Shown: positions 1-9,441, numbered from the stretch's first letter. The stretch: DNA of 64,000 nt from Rodentibacter haemolyticus (GCF_015356115.1 NZ_CP063056.1:930001-994000); one strand, 5' to 3'. Numbers and translations: made by a program. Notes: generated by a model not told the origin, from the sequence alone.

Positions 1-13
1 ATTTATGAATTGG

Positions 14-44
14 AAAAAGAAAAAAGCCCTCACAAGGAGGGCAT
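14..44 (-). terminator. Terminator of the S10 operon
   Basis: Read on the minus strand, arms GCCCTC and GAGGGC (26-31 and 37-42) with a 5-nt loop are followed by a run of T. It lies directly after rpsQ, where the S10 operon also ends in E. coli. This suggests that the spc operon is transcribed separately. Confidence 0.85.
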
Positions 45-64
45 TTCAGATTTAATTTTGTGAA

Positions 65-322
65 TTAAGCGATAACCGCTTTTTCAACAACACGAACTAA
101 CGTCCAAGATTTGGTTTTTGATAGAGGGCGACATTCGCGGATCTCTACGGTATCACCAACTTTGGCTTCGTTGTTCTCATCGTGTACGTGTAATTTCGTT
201 GTACGACGGATAAATTTACCGTATAACGGGTGTTTTACCTTACGTTCAATAGCAACAACGAAAGATTTTTCCATTTTGTCGCTAACAACTTTACCTTGTA
301 CGCTACGAATTTTATCAGTCAT
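65..322 (-). CDS. rpsQ: 30S ribosomal protein S17
   Basis: The 85-residue product is a primary 16S rRNA-binding protein of the small subunit. It begins [20 protein letters not shown], as bacterial S17 does, and carries the OB-fold core with conserved KVKHPLYGK. It is the last gene of the S10 operon. Its start overlaps the rpmC stop by one base, which implies translational coupling. A terminator follows at once. Length is normal for the family. Confidence 0.97.
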
Positions 323-513
323 TACTCACCCGCCTTTTCGGTTAATACAGTTTTTACACGTGCAATATCACGACGCACTTGTTTAGCCTGATGGGTTTGT
401 TGAAGCTGACCGGTGGCTGTCTGCATACGCAACTTGAATTGTTCACCTAAAAGGTTCACTAATTCAGCATTCAGCTCTTCAACACTTTTTGTACGTAAAT
501 CTTGAGCTTTCAT
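322..513 (-). CDS. rpmC: 50S ribosomal protein L29
   Basis: This is a 63-residue large-subunit protein that sits near the polypeptide exit tunnel and forms part of the docking site for trigger factor and SRP. It starts [18 protein letters not shown], typical of L29, and is predicted to be two helices. One-base overlaps with rplP upstream and rpsQ downstream make the three genes tightly coupled. Nothing is unusual. Confidence 0.97.
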
Positions 514-923
514 TACATCACCGTCTTAGTTACGAAAGTGGTCTTAACAGGCAATTTAGCAGCTGCTAACGCAAATGCGTTTCTTGCCACTTCTTCGGAC
601 ACACCATCCATTTCATAAAGCACTTTACCCGGTTGGATTAAGGCTACCCAGTACTCAACGTTACCTTTACCTTTACCCATACGGACTTCTAATGGTTTTT
701 CAGTGATCGGTTTATCCGGGAATACACGAATCCAGATTTTACCTTGACGTTTCACTGCACGTGACATTGCACGACGTGCCGCTTCGATTTGACGAGCGGT
801 TAAACGACAACGACCAACTGCTTTTAAACCGTAAGTACCGAAACTTACTTCAGTACCGCCAGCGATACCACGGTTGCGGCCTTTGTGAACTTTACGGAAT
901 TTTGTACGTTTTGGTTGCAACAT
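513..923 (-). CDS. rplP: 50S ribosomal protein L16
   Basis: The 136-residue L16 contacts 23S rRNA near the A site and helps organise tRNA binding at the peptidyl transferase centre. It opens MLQPKRTKFRKVHKGRNRG, followed by the conserved GIAGGTEVSFG. The internal RRAMSRAVKRQGKIWIR segment is also typical. It lies 13 bases after rpsC and overlaps rpmC by one base. Confidence 0.97.
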   Translation of the reverse strand: MLQPKRTKFRKVHKGRNRGIAGGTEVSFGTYGLKAVGRCRLTARQIEAARRAMSRAVKRQGKIWIRVFPDKPITEKPLEVRMGKGKGNVEYWVALIQPGKVLYEMDGVSEEVARNAFALAAAKLPVKTTFVTKTVM

Positions 924-936
924 TTAGCGTTTCTCC

Positions 937-1644
937 TTACTTACGACCTTTACCGCGCGGAGCCTTTTTAGGCTTGTCGGCAGGTTGTTGTTCTGATTGC
1001 GCAACGGCAGCCATTCCACCGAGAATCTCACCTTTGAAGATCCATACTTTCACGCCGATTACGCCGTAAGTTGTATGGGCTTCTGCAGTGTTATAATCGA
1101 TGTCCGCACGAAGAGTATGTAGAGGTACGCGACCTTCACGATACCATTCTGAACGTGCGATTTCTGCACCACCTAAACGACCGCTAACCTCAACTTTGAT
1201 ACCTTTAGCGCCTAAACGCATTGCGCTTTGTACCGCACGTTTCATTGCACGGCGGAACATTACACGGCGTTCTAATTGAGAAGCGATGCTGTCTGCAACT
1301 AATTTCGCATCTAATTCAGGTTTTTTCACTTCAGCGATGTTGATTTGAGCCGGAACGCCAGCAATTTTAGATACTGCGTTACGCAATTTTTCAACATCTT
1401 CGCCTTTTTTACCGATTACGATACCCGGACGAGCTGTGTGAATAGTTACACGAATACTTTTAGCCGGACGCTCAATAGTAATACGTGAAACCGAAGCATT
1501 TGCTAATTCTTTATTTAAGAATTTGCGTACTTTGAAATCGCCTTCAAGATTATCGGCGAAGTCTTGTGTATTCGCGAACCAAGTAGAGCTCCAAGGTTTT
1601 ACAATACCTAGGCGAATACCATGTGGATGTACTTTTTGACCCAT
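937..1644 (-). CDS. rpsC: 30S ribosomal protein S3
   Basis: The 235-residue S3 lies at the mRNA entry channel of the 30S subunit and contributes to ribosomal helicase activity. The start [14 protein letters not shown] and the KH type II RNA-binding motif (around [11 protein letters not shown], residues about 78-88) are diagnostic. The C-terminus is Lys/Arg rich. It sits between rplV and rplP with short gaps of 17 and 13 bases. Confidence 0.97.
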
Positions 1645-1661
1645 TGCTATTCTCCTACTGA

Positions 1662-1994
1662 TTAACGATCCGACACAACCACAGTAATGTGGCTAGTACG
1701 TTTTAAAATACGATCTGCACGACCTTTAGCACGTGGCATAACACGTTTCATGCTAGGACCTTCATCTACGAAGATTTTAGCAACTTTAAGATCATCGATA
1801 TCTGCACCGTCATTGTGCTCTGCGTTTGCAATAGCAGACTCTAAAACTTTTTTCACTAAAGCCGCAGCTTTTTTGTTAGTGTAAGTTAAGATTTCTAATG
1901 CTTGCGCAACTTTTTTACCACGAATTAAATCGGCAACTAAGCGAGCTTTTTGGGCAGAAGTGCGAGCGTAACGATGTTTTGCGATAGTTTCCAT
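1662..1994 (-). CDS. rplV: 50S ribosomal protein L22
   Basis: The 110-residue L22 lines the peptide exit tunnel with an extended beta hairpin. The N-terminus [20 protein letters not shown] and the hairpin segment with [11 protein letters not shown] (about residues 86-96) are characteristic. This hairpin is where macrolide-resistance changes occur in other bacteria; no insertion or deletion is seen here. It lies 11 bases after rpsS. Confidence 0.97.
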
Positions 1995-2005
1995 CTCTTT
2001 ACCTC

Positions 2006-2281
2006 TTATTTCTTAGCTTTCTTATCTGCCGCGTGACCGCGGTATGTACGAGTCGGTGCAAATTCACCTAATTTATGACCGATCATTTCGTCGGAAACAT
2101 AAACCGGAACGTGCTGACGACCATTATGGACTGCGATGGTCAACCCGATCATTGATGGAATGATCATTGAACGACGGGACCAAGTTTTGATTGGTTTTTT
2201 ATCCCCGCTTTCCACCGCCTTCTCTACCTTCTTCAACAAGTGTAGGTCAAGGAAAGGACCTTTCTTGAGAGAACGTGGCAT
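2006..2281 (-). CDS. rpsS: 30S ribosomal protein S19
   Basis: The 91-residue S19 forms the head of the 30S subunit with S13 and contacts the A-site tRNA. The start [16 protein letters not shown] and the motif [16 protein letters not shown] are family signatures. It lies in the S10 operon between rplB (25-base gap) and rplV. Confidence 0.97.
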
Positions 2282-2306
2282 GGCTAATCCTCTTTAATTT
2301 AATTTA

Positions 2307-3128
2307 TTATTTGCCACGACGACGTACGATATATTTATCAGTACGTTTGTTGTGACGAGTTTTCTTACCTTTGGTTTGGACACCCCAAGGAGTGACCGGA
2401 TGTTTACCAAAGTTACGACCTTCACCACCACCGTGCGGGTGATCTACCGGGTTCATTGCAGTACCACGAACTGTAGGGCGGATACCTCTCCAGCGGTTAG
2501 CACCGGCTTTACCCAATACGCGAAGCATATGTTCTGAGTTTCCGACTTCACCGATTGTCGCAATACATTCCGCTAATACTTTACGCATTTCACCGGAACG
2601 TAAACGTAAAGTAACATAGTTACCTTCACGAGCGATGATTTGTACGTAGCTACCTGCAGAACGGGCGATTTGACCGCCTTTGCCCGGTTTTAATTCAACA
2701 TTATGCACAGTTGAACCGACCGGAATATTACGCATCGGTAACGCATTACCCACTTTAATAGGTGAGTTTGCACCGGCTTGGATTTGATCGCCTACCGATA
2801 AACCTTTAGGTGCTAAGATGTAACGACGTTCACCATCTTTATAAAGCACTAAAGCGATATTAGCAGAACGATTCGGATCATATTCTAAACGCTCAACAAC
2901 CGCCGGGATATCTAACTTGTTACGTTTGAAATCAATTAAACGATAGTGTTGTTTGTGACCGCCACCAATATGACGAGTAGTAATACGACCATAATTGTTA
3001 CGACCACCGGTTTTAGATTTGCTATCTAAAAGCGGAGCGTAAGGTTTACCCTTGTATAATTCAGGGTTCACGATTTTAACAACGTGACGACGACCAGCGG
3101 AGGTCGGCTTACATTTAACGATAGCCAT
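2307..3128 (-). CDS. rplB: 50S ribosomal protein L2
   Basis: The 273-residue L2 is needed for subunit association and lies next to the peptidyl transferase centre. It starts MAIVKCKPTSAGRRHVVK, and the C-terminal part contains VDHPHGGGEGR, which holds the conserved His near the catalytic centre. Its length matches the family. It follows rplW by 17 bases and precedes rpsS. Confidence 0.97.
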   Translation of the reverse strand: MAIVKCKPTSAGRRHVVKIVNPELYKGKPYAPLLDSKSKTGGRNNYGRITTRHIGGGHKQHYRLIDFKRNKLDIPAVVERLEYDPNRSANIALVLYKDGERRYILAPKGLSVGDQIQAGANSPIKVGNALPMRNIPVGSTVHNVELKPGKGGQIARSAGSYVQIIAREGNYVTLRLRSGEMRKVLAECIATIGEVGNSEHMLRVLGKAGANRWRGIRPTVRGTAMNPVDHPHGGGEGRNFGKHPVTPWGVQTKGKKTRHNKRTDKYIVRRRGK

Positions 3129-3145
3129 TCTCTATTTTCCTCCGA

Positions 3146-3445
3146 TTACTCTGCACTGTCCACGAAGTCCAAGTTTTGGCCTTCGGCTAAAGTTACATAA
3201 GCTTTTTTCCAGTCGCTGCGACGACCCATTTTAGCACCACGGCGTTTAGTTTTACCTTTAACAACCACAGTACGTACTGAATCTACTTTTACTTCAAATA
3301 ATTGAGCAACAGCAGCAGCAATTTCAGCTTTGTTCGCATCTAAAGCAACTTTAAGTACAACAGTGTTAGATTTTTCAGCATTGTTAGTTGCTTTTTCAGA
3401 GATATGCGGTGCACGAAGCACGCTCAGCAAACGTTCTTGACTCAT
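3146..3445 (-). CDS. rplW: 50S ribosomal protein L23
   Basis: The 99-residue L23 forms the main docking site for trigger factor and SRP at the exit tunnel. The start MSQERLLSVLRAPHISEKAT is typical. The KGKTKRRGAKMGRRSDWKKA loop follows the usual pattern. Its start overlaps the rplD stop by four bases (ATGA), so translation is probably coupled to L4. Confidence 0.97.
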   Translation of the reverse strand: MSQERLLSVLRAPHISEKATNNAEKSNTVVLKVALDANKAEIAAAVAQLFEVKVDSVRTVVVKGKTKRRGAKMGRRSDWKKAYVTLAEGQNLDFVDSAE

Positions 3446-4044
3446 GCTAAGATCTCCTCAATTTGTTTCACAGCATCAACGGTAACAATCACTTTATCGA
3501 AAGCGATTAAACTTACCGGATCGATACCTTGTACATCACGTACGTCAACTTTATATAAGTTACGTGCCGCCAAGAATAGATTTTCATCTAAACTTGCTGT
3601 GATAATTAACGCATCTTCAACTGCCAAATCTTTTAATTTTTGTACTAAAACTTTAGTTTTTGGTGCTTCGATTTCAAATTTTTCAACAACCACTAAGCGA
3701 TCTTGACGAACTAATTCGGAAAGAATGCTTTTGATAGCACCACGGTACATTTTTTTGTTCACTTTTTGGCTGTGATCTTGTGGTTTAGCCGCGAAGGTTG
3801 TACCGCCTGAACGCCAAATCGGTGATTTAATATCACCGGCGCGAGCGCGACCTGTACCTTTTTGACGCCAAGGTTTTTTACCTGAACCAGACACTTCAGC
3901 ACGAGTTTTTTGAGCACGAGTACCTTGACGCGCACCGGCTGCATAAGCAACAACAACTTGGTGGATCAATGCTTCATTAAACTCACGTCCGAAGGTAGTT
4001 TCAGAAACAGTGAGTGCGTTTGCACCTACAACTTGTAATTCCAT
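3442..4044 (-). CDS. rplD: 50S ribosomal protein L4, autoregulator of the operon
   Basis: The 200-residue L4 binds 23S rRNA and projects a loop into the exit tunnel. The tunnel-loop motif is GSGKKPWRQKGTGRAR (about residues 50-66). In E. coli and other gamma-proteobacteria L4 also represses the S10 operon through the rpsJ leader. The leader-like sequence at 5015-5190 suggests the same control here. The gene overlaps rplW by four bases. Confidence 0.97.
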   Translation of the reverse strand: MELQVVGANALTVSETTFGREFNEALIHQVVVAYAAGARQGTRAQKTRAEVSGSGKKPWRQKGTGRARAGDIKSPIWRSGGTTFAAKPQDHSQKVNKKMYRGAIKSILSELVRQDRLVVVEKFEIEAPKTKVLVQKLKDLAVEDALIITASLDENLFLAARNLYKVDVRDVQGIDPVSLIAFDKVIVTVDAVKQIEEILA

Positions 4045-4059
4045 CTCTATCTCCTAGAC

Positions 4060-4686
4060 CTATGCTTTAACTGCCGGCTTAACGATAACATCGCCATTGA
4101 TAGCGCCAGGCACAGAACCTTTCACTAATAGCAATTTACGCTCAGCATCTACACGAACGACTTCAAGTGATTGAACGGTTACACGTTCAGCACCTAAATG
4201 TCCTGCCATTTTTTTACCTTTAAACACACGACCCGGAGTTTGGTTTTGACCAATAGAACCGAGAACACGATGTGATAAAGAATTACCATGGGTAGCATCT
4301 TGGGTACGGAAGTTCCAACGTTTAACACCACCTTGGAAACCTTTACCTTTAGAAGTACCGGTAACATCGACTTTTTTAACATCTGCGAAGATGTCAACAT
4401 TGATTTCTTGACCTAAAGTGAATTCTTCACCTTCAGTACGAAATTCCCATAAACCGCGACCAGCTTCAACACCTGCTTTCACGAAATGACCTGCTTCCGG
4501 TTTAGTTACACGGTTTGCTTTTTTAGAACCAGTAGTAACTTGAACTGCAGTATAGCCATCGTTTTCAAGAGTTTTAACTTGAGTTACGCGGTTGGCTTCG
4601 ATTTCGATAACGGTAACCGGTACTGAAACACCGTCTTCATTGAAGATACGGGTCATACCGACTTTACGACCGATTAAACCAATCAT
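4060..4686 (-). CDS. rplC: 50S ribosomal protein L3
   Basis: The 208-residue L3 is an early 23S rRNA-binding assembly protein reaching towards the peptidyl transferase centre. MIGLIGRKVGMTRIFNEDG at the start and the central W-loop region GGVKRWNFRTQDATHGNS are diagnostic. The GQNQTPGRVFKGKKMAGHLG stretch includes the Gln that PrmB methylates in E. coli. It is second in the operon, 16 bases after rpsJ. Confidence 0.97.
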   Translation of the reverse strand: MIGLIGRKVGMTRIFNEDGVSVPVTVIEIEANRVTQVKTLENDGYTAVQVTTGSKKANRVTKPEAGHFVKAGVEAGRGLWEFRTEGEEFTLGQEINVDIFADVKKVDVTGTSKGKGFQGGVKRWNFRTQDATHGNSLSHRVLGSIGQNQTPGRVFKGKKMAGHLGAERVTVQSLEVVRVDAERKLLLVKGSVPGAINGDVIVKPAVKA

Positions 4687-4702
4687 TGTAATAACCTCTT
4701 AA

Positions 4703-5014
4703 TTAACCTAGGCTGATCTGCACGTCAACGCCGGCAGCCAAATCTAAACGCATTAATGCATCAACAGTTTTTTCTGTTGGCTCTACGATATCTACTAAAC
4801 GTTTGTGAGTACGAATTTCGTATTGGTCACGCGCGTCTTTGTTCACGTGTGGAGAAATCAACACGGTGAAACGCTCTTTACGGGTTGGTAAAGGAATCGG
4901 ACCACGAACTTGTGCACCGGTACGTTTAGCTGTCTCTACGATCTCCGCAGTAGATTGATCGATCAAACGGTGATCAAATGCTTTTAAGCGGATACGGATT
5001 CTTTGGTTCTGCAT
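4703..5014 (-). CDS. rpsJ: 30S ribosomal protein S10 (NusE)
   Basis: The 103-residue S10 is both a 30S head protein and the NusE transcription antitermination factor. A longer open frame runs to 5080, but the ATG at 5012-5014 gives [19 protein letters not shown], which is the E. coli start. A GGAGCT ribosome binding site lies about 10 bases upstream of it. It is the first gene of the S10 operon. Confidence 0.96.
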
Positions 5015-5190
5015 TAGACCAGAGCTCCAATAAAATTTAGCTAATAAAAAAACTAACACCAATCGCAGTTCTAACATCAAAATAGAAAAGGAGGTGCAAG
5101 TTACCTGTTATATAGTCTCCCAATCGGAAACATTGTTAGCGTAACATATCGTTACACTCGTTTAATAAATGATTACATTAAACGACCTTC
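5015..5190 (-). promoter_or_regulatory. S10 operon promoter and leader region (candidate L4 autoregulatory leader)
   Basis: This is the untranslated region upstream of rpsJ on the minus strand. It contains the tract AACTTGCACCTCCTTTT (about 5087-5103), which resembles the lower part of the conserved gamma-proteobacterial S10 leader bound by L4. A possible -10 element TATATAAC lies just upstream (about 5110-5118). The assignment comes from position and partial sequence memory. The hairpin set was not folded. No coding sequence is seen from here to the terminator at 5261. Confidence 0.5.
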
Positions 5191-5260
5191 AATATCTGAA
5201 AGCCTGCGAATACTACACAAAAGTAAAGCTGATTGCAAGAAATTTATTCAAATCATAGAA

Positions 5261-5318
5261 AAGTGCGGTTGTTTTCCATCCTATTTTCAAATAAAACAAA
5301 ACGGAAAACGACCGCACT
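5261..5318 (-). terminator. Uptake-signal inverted pair after ftsX
   Basis: AAGTGCGGTTGTTTTCC (5261-5277) and its near-complement (5303-5318) make a long stem carrying an uptake signal core in each arm. On the minus strand a short T run follows. It probably ends the ftsYEX transcript and separates it from the S10 promoter. Confidence 0.75.
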
Positions 5319-5339
5319 CTATAAAATTAAGGTTTAATA

Positions 5340-6266
5340 TCAATTATCAAGTAACGCGATATGTCTTTTAGCGGCAATCCACGCGCCGATGTACCCCATT
5401 ATCAAGCAACTGACCAATAAGAAAATCAATTCACCGATGCCTAAACCGTTTAAAGCGAACTGTACGGCAAAAATATCCGTCACATATTTCACTGCGGAAG
5501 TGAAATAACCCACAATAAAACTACTGAAAATCGCGGCGACAAATCCGCCTAAAAAAGCATAAATCATACCGGTATAAAGATAAGGACGTAGAATAAACTG
5601 ATCCGTTGCACCAAGCAATTTCATCACTTCAATATCGGCACGGCTGCTATAAACATCAGAACGAATGCTGTTACCTATGACTAAAAAGACCGCTATCGCC
5701 ATTAAGATTGTGCAGAAAATTGCCACGTGAGCCACCAACCACGAAAGTGCGGTCAGTTTTTCCAGCCAATCATTATCCAAACGCACTTCTTGCACGCCTT
5801 TGATTTTATCGAGATTCGTGCGCAGCTCCTCACGTTTTTCCGAAGCGTTAAAGTCTTTATTCGGTTTTACCATCACCACCGCAGGCAATGGATTATCATC
5901 TAAAATATCAAGCTCTTCTCCGAAGCCTGACCAACTTTTAAACTCTTTCAAACTTTCTTGGCGGGATACATAATTCAAGGATTCCACACCTTCTTGCTGG
6001 CGAATTTTTTCTACCACAAGGTTGGCATCATCCTCACTTAAATTTTTGTGAAGATAAATCGTAAGCTCACTTTCAGGATAAAATTGTGTCGTGGCTAAAT
6101 GAAGATTTTTCCACATTAAATAGCTGACGGTCGGAATGGTGAGAGAAACGGCAATCACTAAAATCGTTAATAACGTGCCGAATTTGCGTTGCCACAAATC
6201 CCTCCACACTGCGCGCAACGTGTAAGCCGTTTGCACGAAGACAGAAGCATCAGTCGGTCGGCTCAT
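5340..6266 (-). CDS. ftsX: Cell division protein FtsX
   Basis: This is the 308-residue membrane partner of FtsE. It controls periplasmic amidase activation at the divisome. Four membrane segments are visible (about residues 30-50, 180-200, 235-260 and 280-300). A periplasmic domain lies between the first two, as in the MacB/FtsX permease family. It is the last gene of ftsY-ftsE-ftsX, nine bases after ftsE. An uptake-signal terminator follows. Confidence 0.95.
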   Translation of the reverse strand: MSRPTDASVFVQTAYTLRAVWRDLWQRKFGTLLTILVIAVSLTIPTVSYLMWKNLHLATTQFYPESELTIYLHKNLSEDDANLVVEKIRQQEGVESLNYVSRQESLKEFKSWSGFGEELDILDDNPLPAVVMVKPNKDFNASEKREELRTNLDKIKGVQEVRLDNDWLEKLTALSWLVAHVAIFCTILMAIAVFLVIGNSIRSDVYSSRADIEVMKLLGATDQFILRPYLYTGMIYAFLGGFVAAIFSSFIVGYFTSAVKYVTDIFAVQFALNGLGIGELIFLLVSCLIMGYIGAWIAAKRHIALLDN

Positions 6267-6275
6267 GGTTTTTCC

Positions 6276-6932
6276 TTAATAACGTAAGTAGCCTTGCTCA
6301 AGTACAAGACAAGGTTTTGGTTTCTGTTGAATCAAATTAATATCGTGAGTAGCGATTAACACCGTCATTCCCAAACGATTAAACTCTTCAAATAAACTGA
6401 AAATACCTAACGAAAGTTCATTATCTAAATTACCGGTCGGCTCATCAGCCAATAAGAGTTGCGGTTTGTGAACAATGGCACGGGCAATATCCACCCGTTG
6501 CTGCTCTCCACCGGAAATTTGCGGCGGCAAGTAATGAGCTTTACTGCGGAGCCCTACGCGATCAAGCGATGCCATCGCTCGCGAATGTGCATCTTTCGGG
6601 CGCATTCCCGCAATAATCAGCGGCAAAGCGACATTTTCCACTACGGTTCGATCCGTCAACAAACGATAATCTTGATGTACCATTCCGATTTGACGGCGCA
6701 AAAATGGAATTTCATATTTTGAGAGACGCGTAATATCGTGTCCGTTAAACCAAATTTGCCCCGCATTGGCTTTTTCCATTCCCATAATTAATTTGAGTAA
6801 CGTGCTTTTACCCGCCCCGGAATGTCCCACAAGATAAGTCATACTGCCCACCGGCAAATGGAAGTTAAGCCCTTGCAACGCCGGTTGCGTTGCGCCGTGA
6901 TAGGCTTTGGATACGTTAGAGAATTTAATCAC
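6276..6932 (-). CDS. ftsE: Cell division ATP-binding protein FtsE
   Basis: The 218-residue ABC ATPase drives FtsX. Walker A GHSGAGKST (about residues 36-44), signature ISGGEQQRVDIARA and Walker B LLLADEPTGNLD are all intact. It lies nine bases after ftsY and nine before ftsX, so the three genes form one operon as in most gamma-proteobacteria. Length is close to the E. coli protein. Confidence 0.96.
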   Translation of the reverse strand: MIKFSNVSKAYHGATQPALQGLNFHLPVGSMTYLVGHSGAGKSTLLKLIMGMEKANAGQIWFNGHDITRLSKYEIPFLRRQIGMVHQDYRLLTDRTVVENVALPLIIAGMRPKDAHSRAMASLDRVGLRSKAHYLPPQISGGEQQRVDIARAIVHKPQLLLADEPTGNLDNELSLGIFSLFEEFNRLGMTVLIATHDINLIQQKPKPCLVLEQGYLRY

Positions 6933-6941
6933 GCTCTATCC

Positions 6942-8279
6942 TTATTCTTCTTGGTGTACAAATAACGCCTCAATAAATTCTTTGGCGTTAAACTCACGCA
7001 AATCTTCGATTTTCTCGCCCACACCGATATAACGAATCGGCAACCGGAACTGATCTGCAATAGCGAAAATCACACCGCCTTTTGCCGTGCCATCTAATTT
7101 CGTTAACGAAATACCGGTTAGTCCCACGGCTTCATTAAATAATTTTGCTTGGCTAATCGCGTTTTGACCGGTGCCGGCATCCAGTGTCAGCATAATTTCG
7201 TGCGGTGCGGTTTCATCGTATTTTTTCATCACGCGAACGATTTTTTTCAACTCGTCCATCAAATTATTTTTATTTTGTAAACGACCGGCGGTATCCGCAA
7301 TCAAAATATCAATATTACGCGCAGCCGCCGATTGCATCGCATCAAAAATCACCGAAGCGGAATCCGCTCCCGTATTTTGAGCCACCACCGGAATATGGTT
7401 ACGTTCCCCCCACACCTGCAGCTGCTCGACTGCCGCCGCGCGGAAAGTATCACCGGCAGCCAACATCACGGATTTCCCTTCCGCTTGGAACTTACGAGCC
7501 AATTTACCAATCGTGGTGGTTTTACCTACACCGTTCACGCCCACCATTAAAATCACATAAGGCTTTTTGCTGCCATCAATCACCAACGGCTGCGCCACCG
7601 GTTCAAGAATATTTGCCATTTCTACTTTTAATTGTTGATACAAAAGCTCCGCATCTTGCAACTGCTTCCGACTGGCGTGTTCGGTCAGATTTTTGATAAT
7701 CTTCGTGGTAGTAGGAACGCCGATATCCGCAATTAAAAGCTGTTCCTCCAATTCTTCAAATAACTCATCATCAATTTTCTTACCTAAAAAGAAATGACGA
7801 AAACCCGCACCAATGTTTTGTTTTGTTTTAAGCAGCCCTTTTACCAAACGGCTGAAAAAGCCCCCCTCACCGGGTTTTTCACGAGTTTCTGATGTCGGTT
7901 GTAGTTCTTCTTTAACGTCTTGCACGGTTTCAGGAGGAATTTCTGTTGGTTCAACCACATCAATTTCCGTTACATTTTCAGGTGCAATGATTTCTTCCGT
8001 TTCATCAGGTTTAAGTGCGGTTAAAATTTCCTCCGTTTTTTCTTCTCCGACACCAAATGATTCTTCTGACCCCTCTTCGACTAAAACACCTTCGGAATCA
8101 ACCGCACTTTCCGGAGATTCTTCCCTAACCGCTTGAGCAGACGTTTCTTCTCTCGCCTGCTCAAGCGAAGTTTCTGCGGCTTGTTCGTCAATAATAGGCT
8201 CAACTGTCGGCGTTTCTTGGTTTTTATTTCGCCCAAACAAAGATGCCCAAAATCCGCCTTTTTTCTTTTCTTCTGCCAT
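6942..8279 (-). CDS. ftsY: Signal recognition particle receptor FtsY
   Basis: The 445-residue GTPase receives the SRP-ribosome complex at the inner membrane and hands it to SecYEG. The first 150 or so residues are very acidic (the A domain, rich in Glu), followed by the NG domain. G1 GVNGVGKTTT, DTFRAAAVEQL, G3 DTAGR and G4 TKLDG are present. It is the first gene of the ftsYEX operon and diverges from rsmD across a 98-base gap. Confidence 0.96.
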   Translation of the reverse strand: MAEEKKKGGFWASLFGRNKNQETPTVEPIIDEQAAETSLEQAREETSAQAVREESPESAVDSEGVLVEEGSEESFGVGEEKTEEILTALKPDETEEIIAPENVTEIDVVEPTEIPPETVQDVKEELQPTSETREKPGEGGFFSRLVKGLLKTKQNIGAGFRHFFLGKKIDDELFEELEEQLLIADIGVPTTTKIIKNLTEHASRKQLQDAELLYQQLKVEMANILEPVAQPLVIDGSKKPYVILMVGVNGVGKTTTIGKLARKFQAEGKSVMLAAGDTFRAAAVEQLQVWGERNHIPVVAQNTGADSASVIFDAMQSAAARNIDILIADTAGRLQNKNNLMDELKKIVRVMKKYDETAPHEIMLTLDAGTGQNAISQAKLFNEAVGLTGISLTKLDGTAKGGVIFAIADQFRLPIRYIGVGEKIEDLREFNAKEFIEALFVHQEE

Positions 8280-8377
8280 AAATTGTTCTCTTCACGTTAT
8301 CCCGATAAAAAATGCTGTTTATTCTAGCAAAAAATCGTCTAAACTAAGCACTATTTTCAATTAAATCCACGATTTTT

Positions 8378-8959
8378 ATGAAAAAACCACTAACACAAAA
8401 CGCCAAAGGCGAAGTAAGAATTATTGCAGGGCGTTGGCGTGGGCGAAAACTCCCGGTGCTCAATGCTGAAGGACTGCGTCCCACCGGGGACCGCGTGAAA
8501 GAAACACTGTTTAACTGGCTAATGCCTTACATTCACGACGCCGAATGTTTAGACGGCTTTGCCGGTAGCGGTTCGCTGGGCTTTGAAGCTCTTTCCCGTC
8601 AGGCAAAGAAAGTTACCTTCTTAGAACGGGATAAAGCCGTTGCCAATCAACTGAAAAAAAATCTGCAAACCTTAAAATGCAGTGCCGAGCAGGCGCAAGT
8701 GTTTAACCAAAGCTGTTTGGATTTTTTAAAACAAGCGCAAAATCAACCGCACTTTGATGTGGTGTTTCTCGATCCCCCTTTCCATCTTGGGTTAGCGGAA
8801 CAGGCGATTTCATTACTTGCGGAAAACAACTGGTTATGCCCAAACGCCTTAATTTACGTAGAAACAGAAAAAGACAAGCAGCTTGCCCCCCCTGGAAATT
8901 GGGTATTACTAAAAGAAAAGATAACCGGTCAGGTGAGTTATCGTTTATATCAATGTTGA
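8378..8959 (+). CDS. rsmD: 16S rRNA (guanine(966)-N2)-methyltransferase RsmD
   Basis: The 193-residue enzyme uses S-adenosylmethionine to methylate G966 of 16S rRNA. Motif I is DGFAGSGSLGFEALSR (about residues 68-83), and the catalytic motif IV DPPF is present (about residue 130). It is divergent from ftsY, as in many gamma-proteobacteria, and eight bases upstream of trmL, so the two are probably cotranscribed. Confidence 0.94.
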   Translation: MKKPLTQNAKGEVRIIAGRWRGRKLPVLNAEGLRPTGDRVKETLFNWLMPYIHDAECLDGFAGSGSLGFEALSRQAKKVTFLERDKAVANQLKKNLQTLKCSAEQAQVFNQSCLDFLKQAQNQPHFDVVFLDPPFHLGLAEQAISLLAENNWLCPNALIYVETEKDKQLAPPGNWVLLKEKITGQVSYRLYQC

Positions 8960-8967
8960 GAGAAATT

Positions 8968-9441
8968 ATGTTAGATATCGTTTTATATGAACCGGAAATT
9001 CCACAAAATACCGGTAATATTATCCGTCTTTGCGCCAACACCGGATTTCGCTTGCATTTAATCGAACCGCTCGGCTTCACTTGGGACGACAAACGCCTGC
9101 GCCGTTCAGGTTTGGATTATCACGAGTTTGCCGAAATAAAACGCCATAAAACCTTTGAGGATTTTTTAGCCGGTGAAAATCCCAAACGCCTTTTCGCACT
9201 TACCACCAAAGGCAGTCCGACGCACAGTCAAGTGAAATTTGAACCCGGTGATTACTTAATGTTCGGCCCCGAAACCCGCGGTATCCCAATGGCGATTTTA
9301 GACAAAATGCCAATGGAACAAAAAATCCGTCTTCCAATGACCGCCAACAGTCGCAGTATGAATTTATCCAATGCCGTGGCAGTCACAGTTTACGAGGCCT
9401 GGCGACAATTAGGATATGAAGGTGCTGTGAATTTACCTTGA
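8968..9441 (+). CDS. trmL: tRNA (cytidine(34)-2'-O)-methyltransferase TrmL
   Basis: The 157-residue SPOUT-class methyltransferase (YibK) modifies the wobble base of two tRNA-Leu species. A longer frame opens at 8836, but the ATG at 8968 gives MLDIVLYEPEIPQNTGNI, the known family start, with GAGAGAA just upstream. Conserved knot motifs MFGPETRGIP and the C-terminal RSMNLSNAVAV are intact. It follows rsmD by eight bases. Confidence 0.95.
   Translation: MLDIVLYEPEIPQNTGNIIRLCANTGFRLHLIEPLGFTWDDKRLRRSGLDYHEFAEIKRHKTFEDFLAGENPKRLFALTTKGSPTHSQVKFEPGDYLMFGPETRGIPMAILDKMPMEQKIRLPMTANSRSMNLSNAVAVTVYEAWRQLGYEGAVNLP

Noticed and set aside
7205..8327. Several plus-strand open frames opposite ftsY
   Set aside because: They are antisense shadows of ftsY; the Ser-rich frame opposite the Glu-rich domain is a complement effect.
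8836..8967. Upstream extension of the trmL frame
   Set aside because: It overlaps rsmD and gives residues unlike any TrmL. ATG 8968 has a ribosome binding site and the family start.
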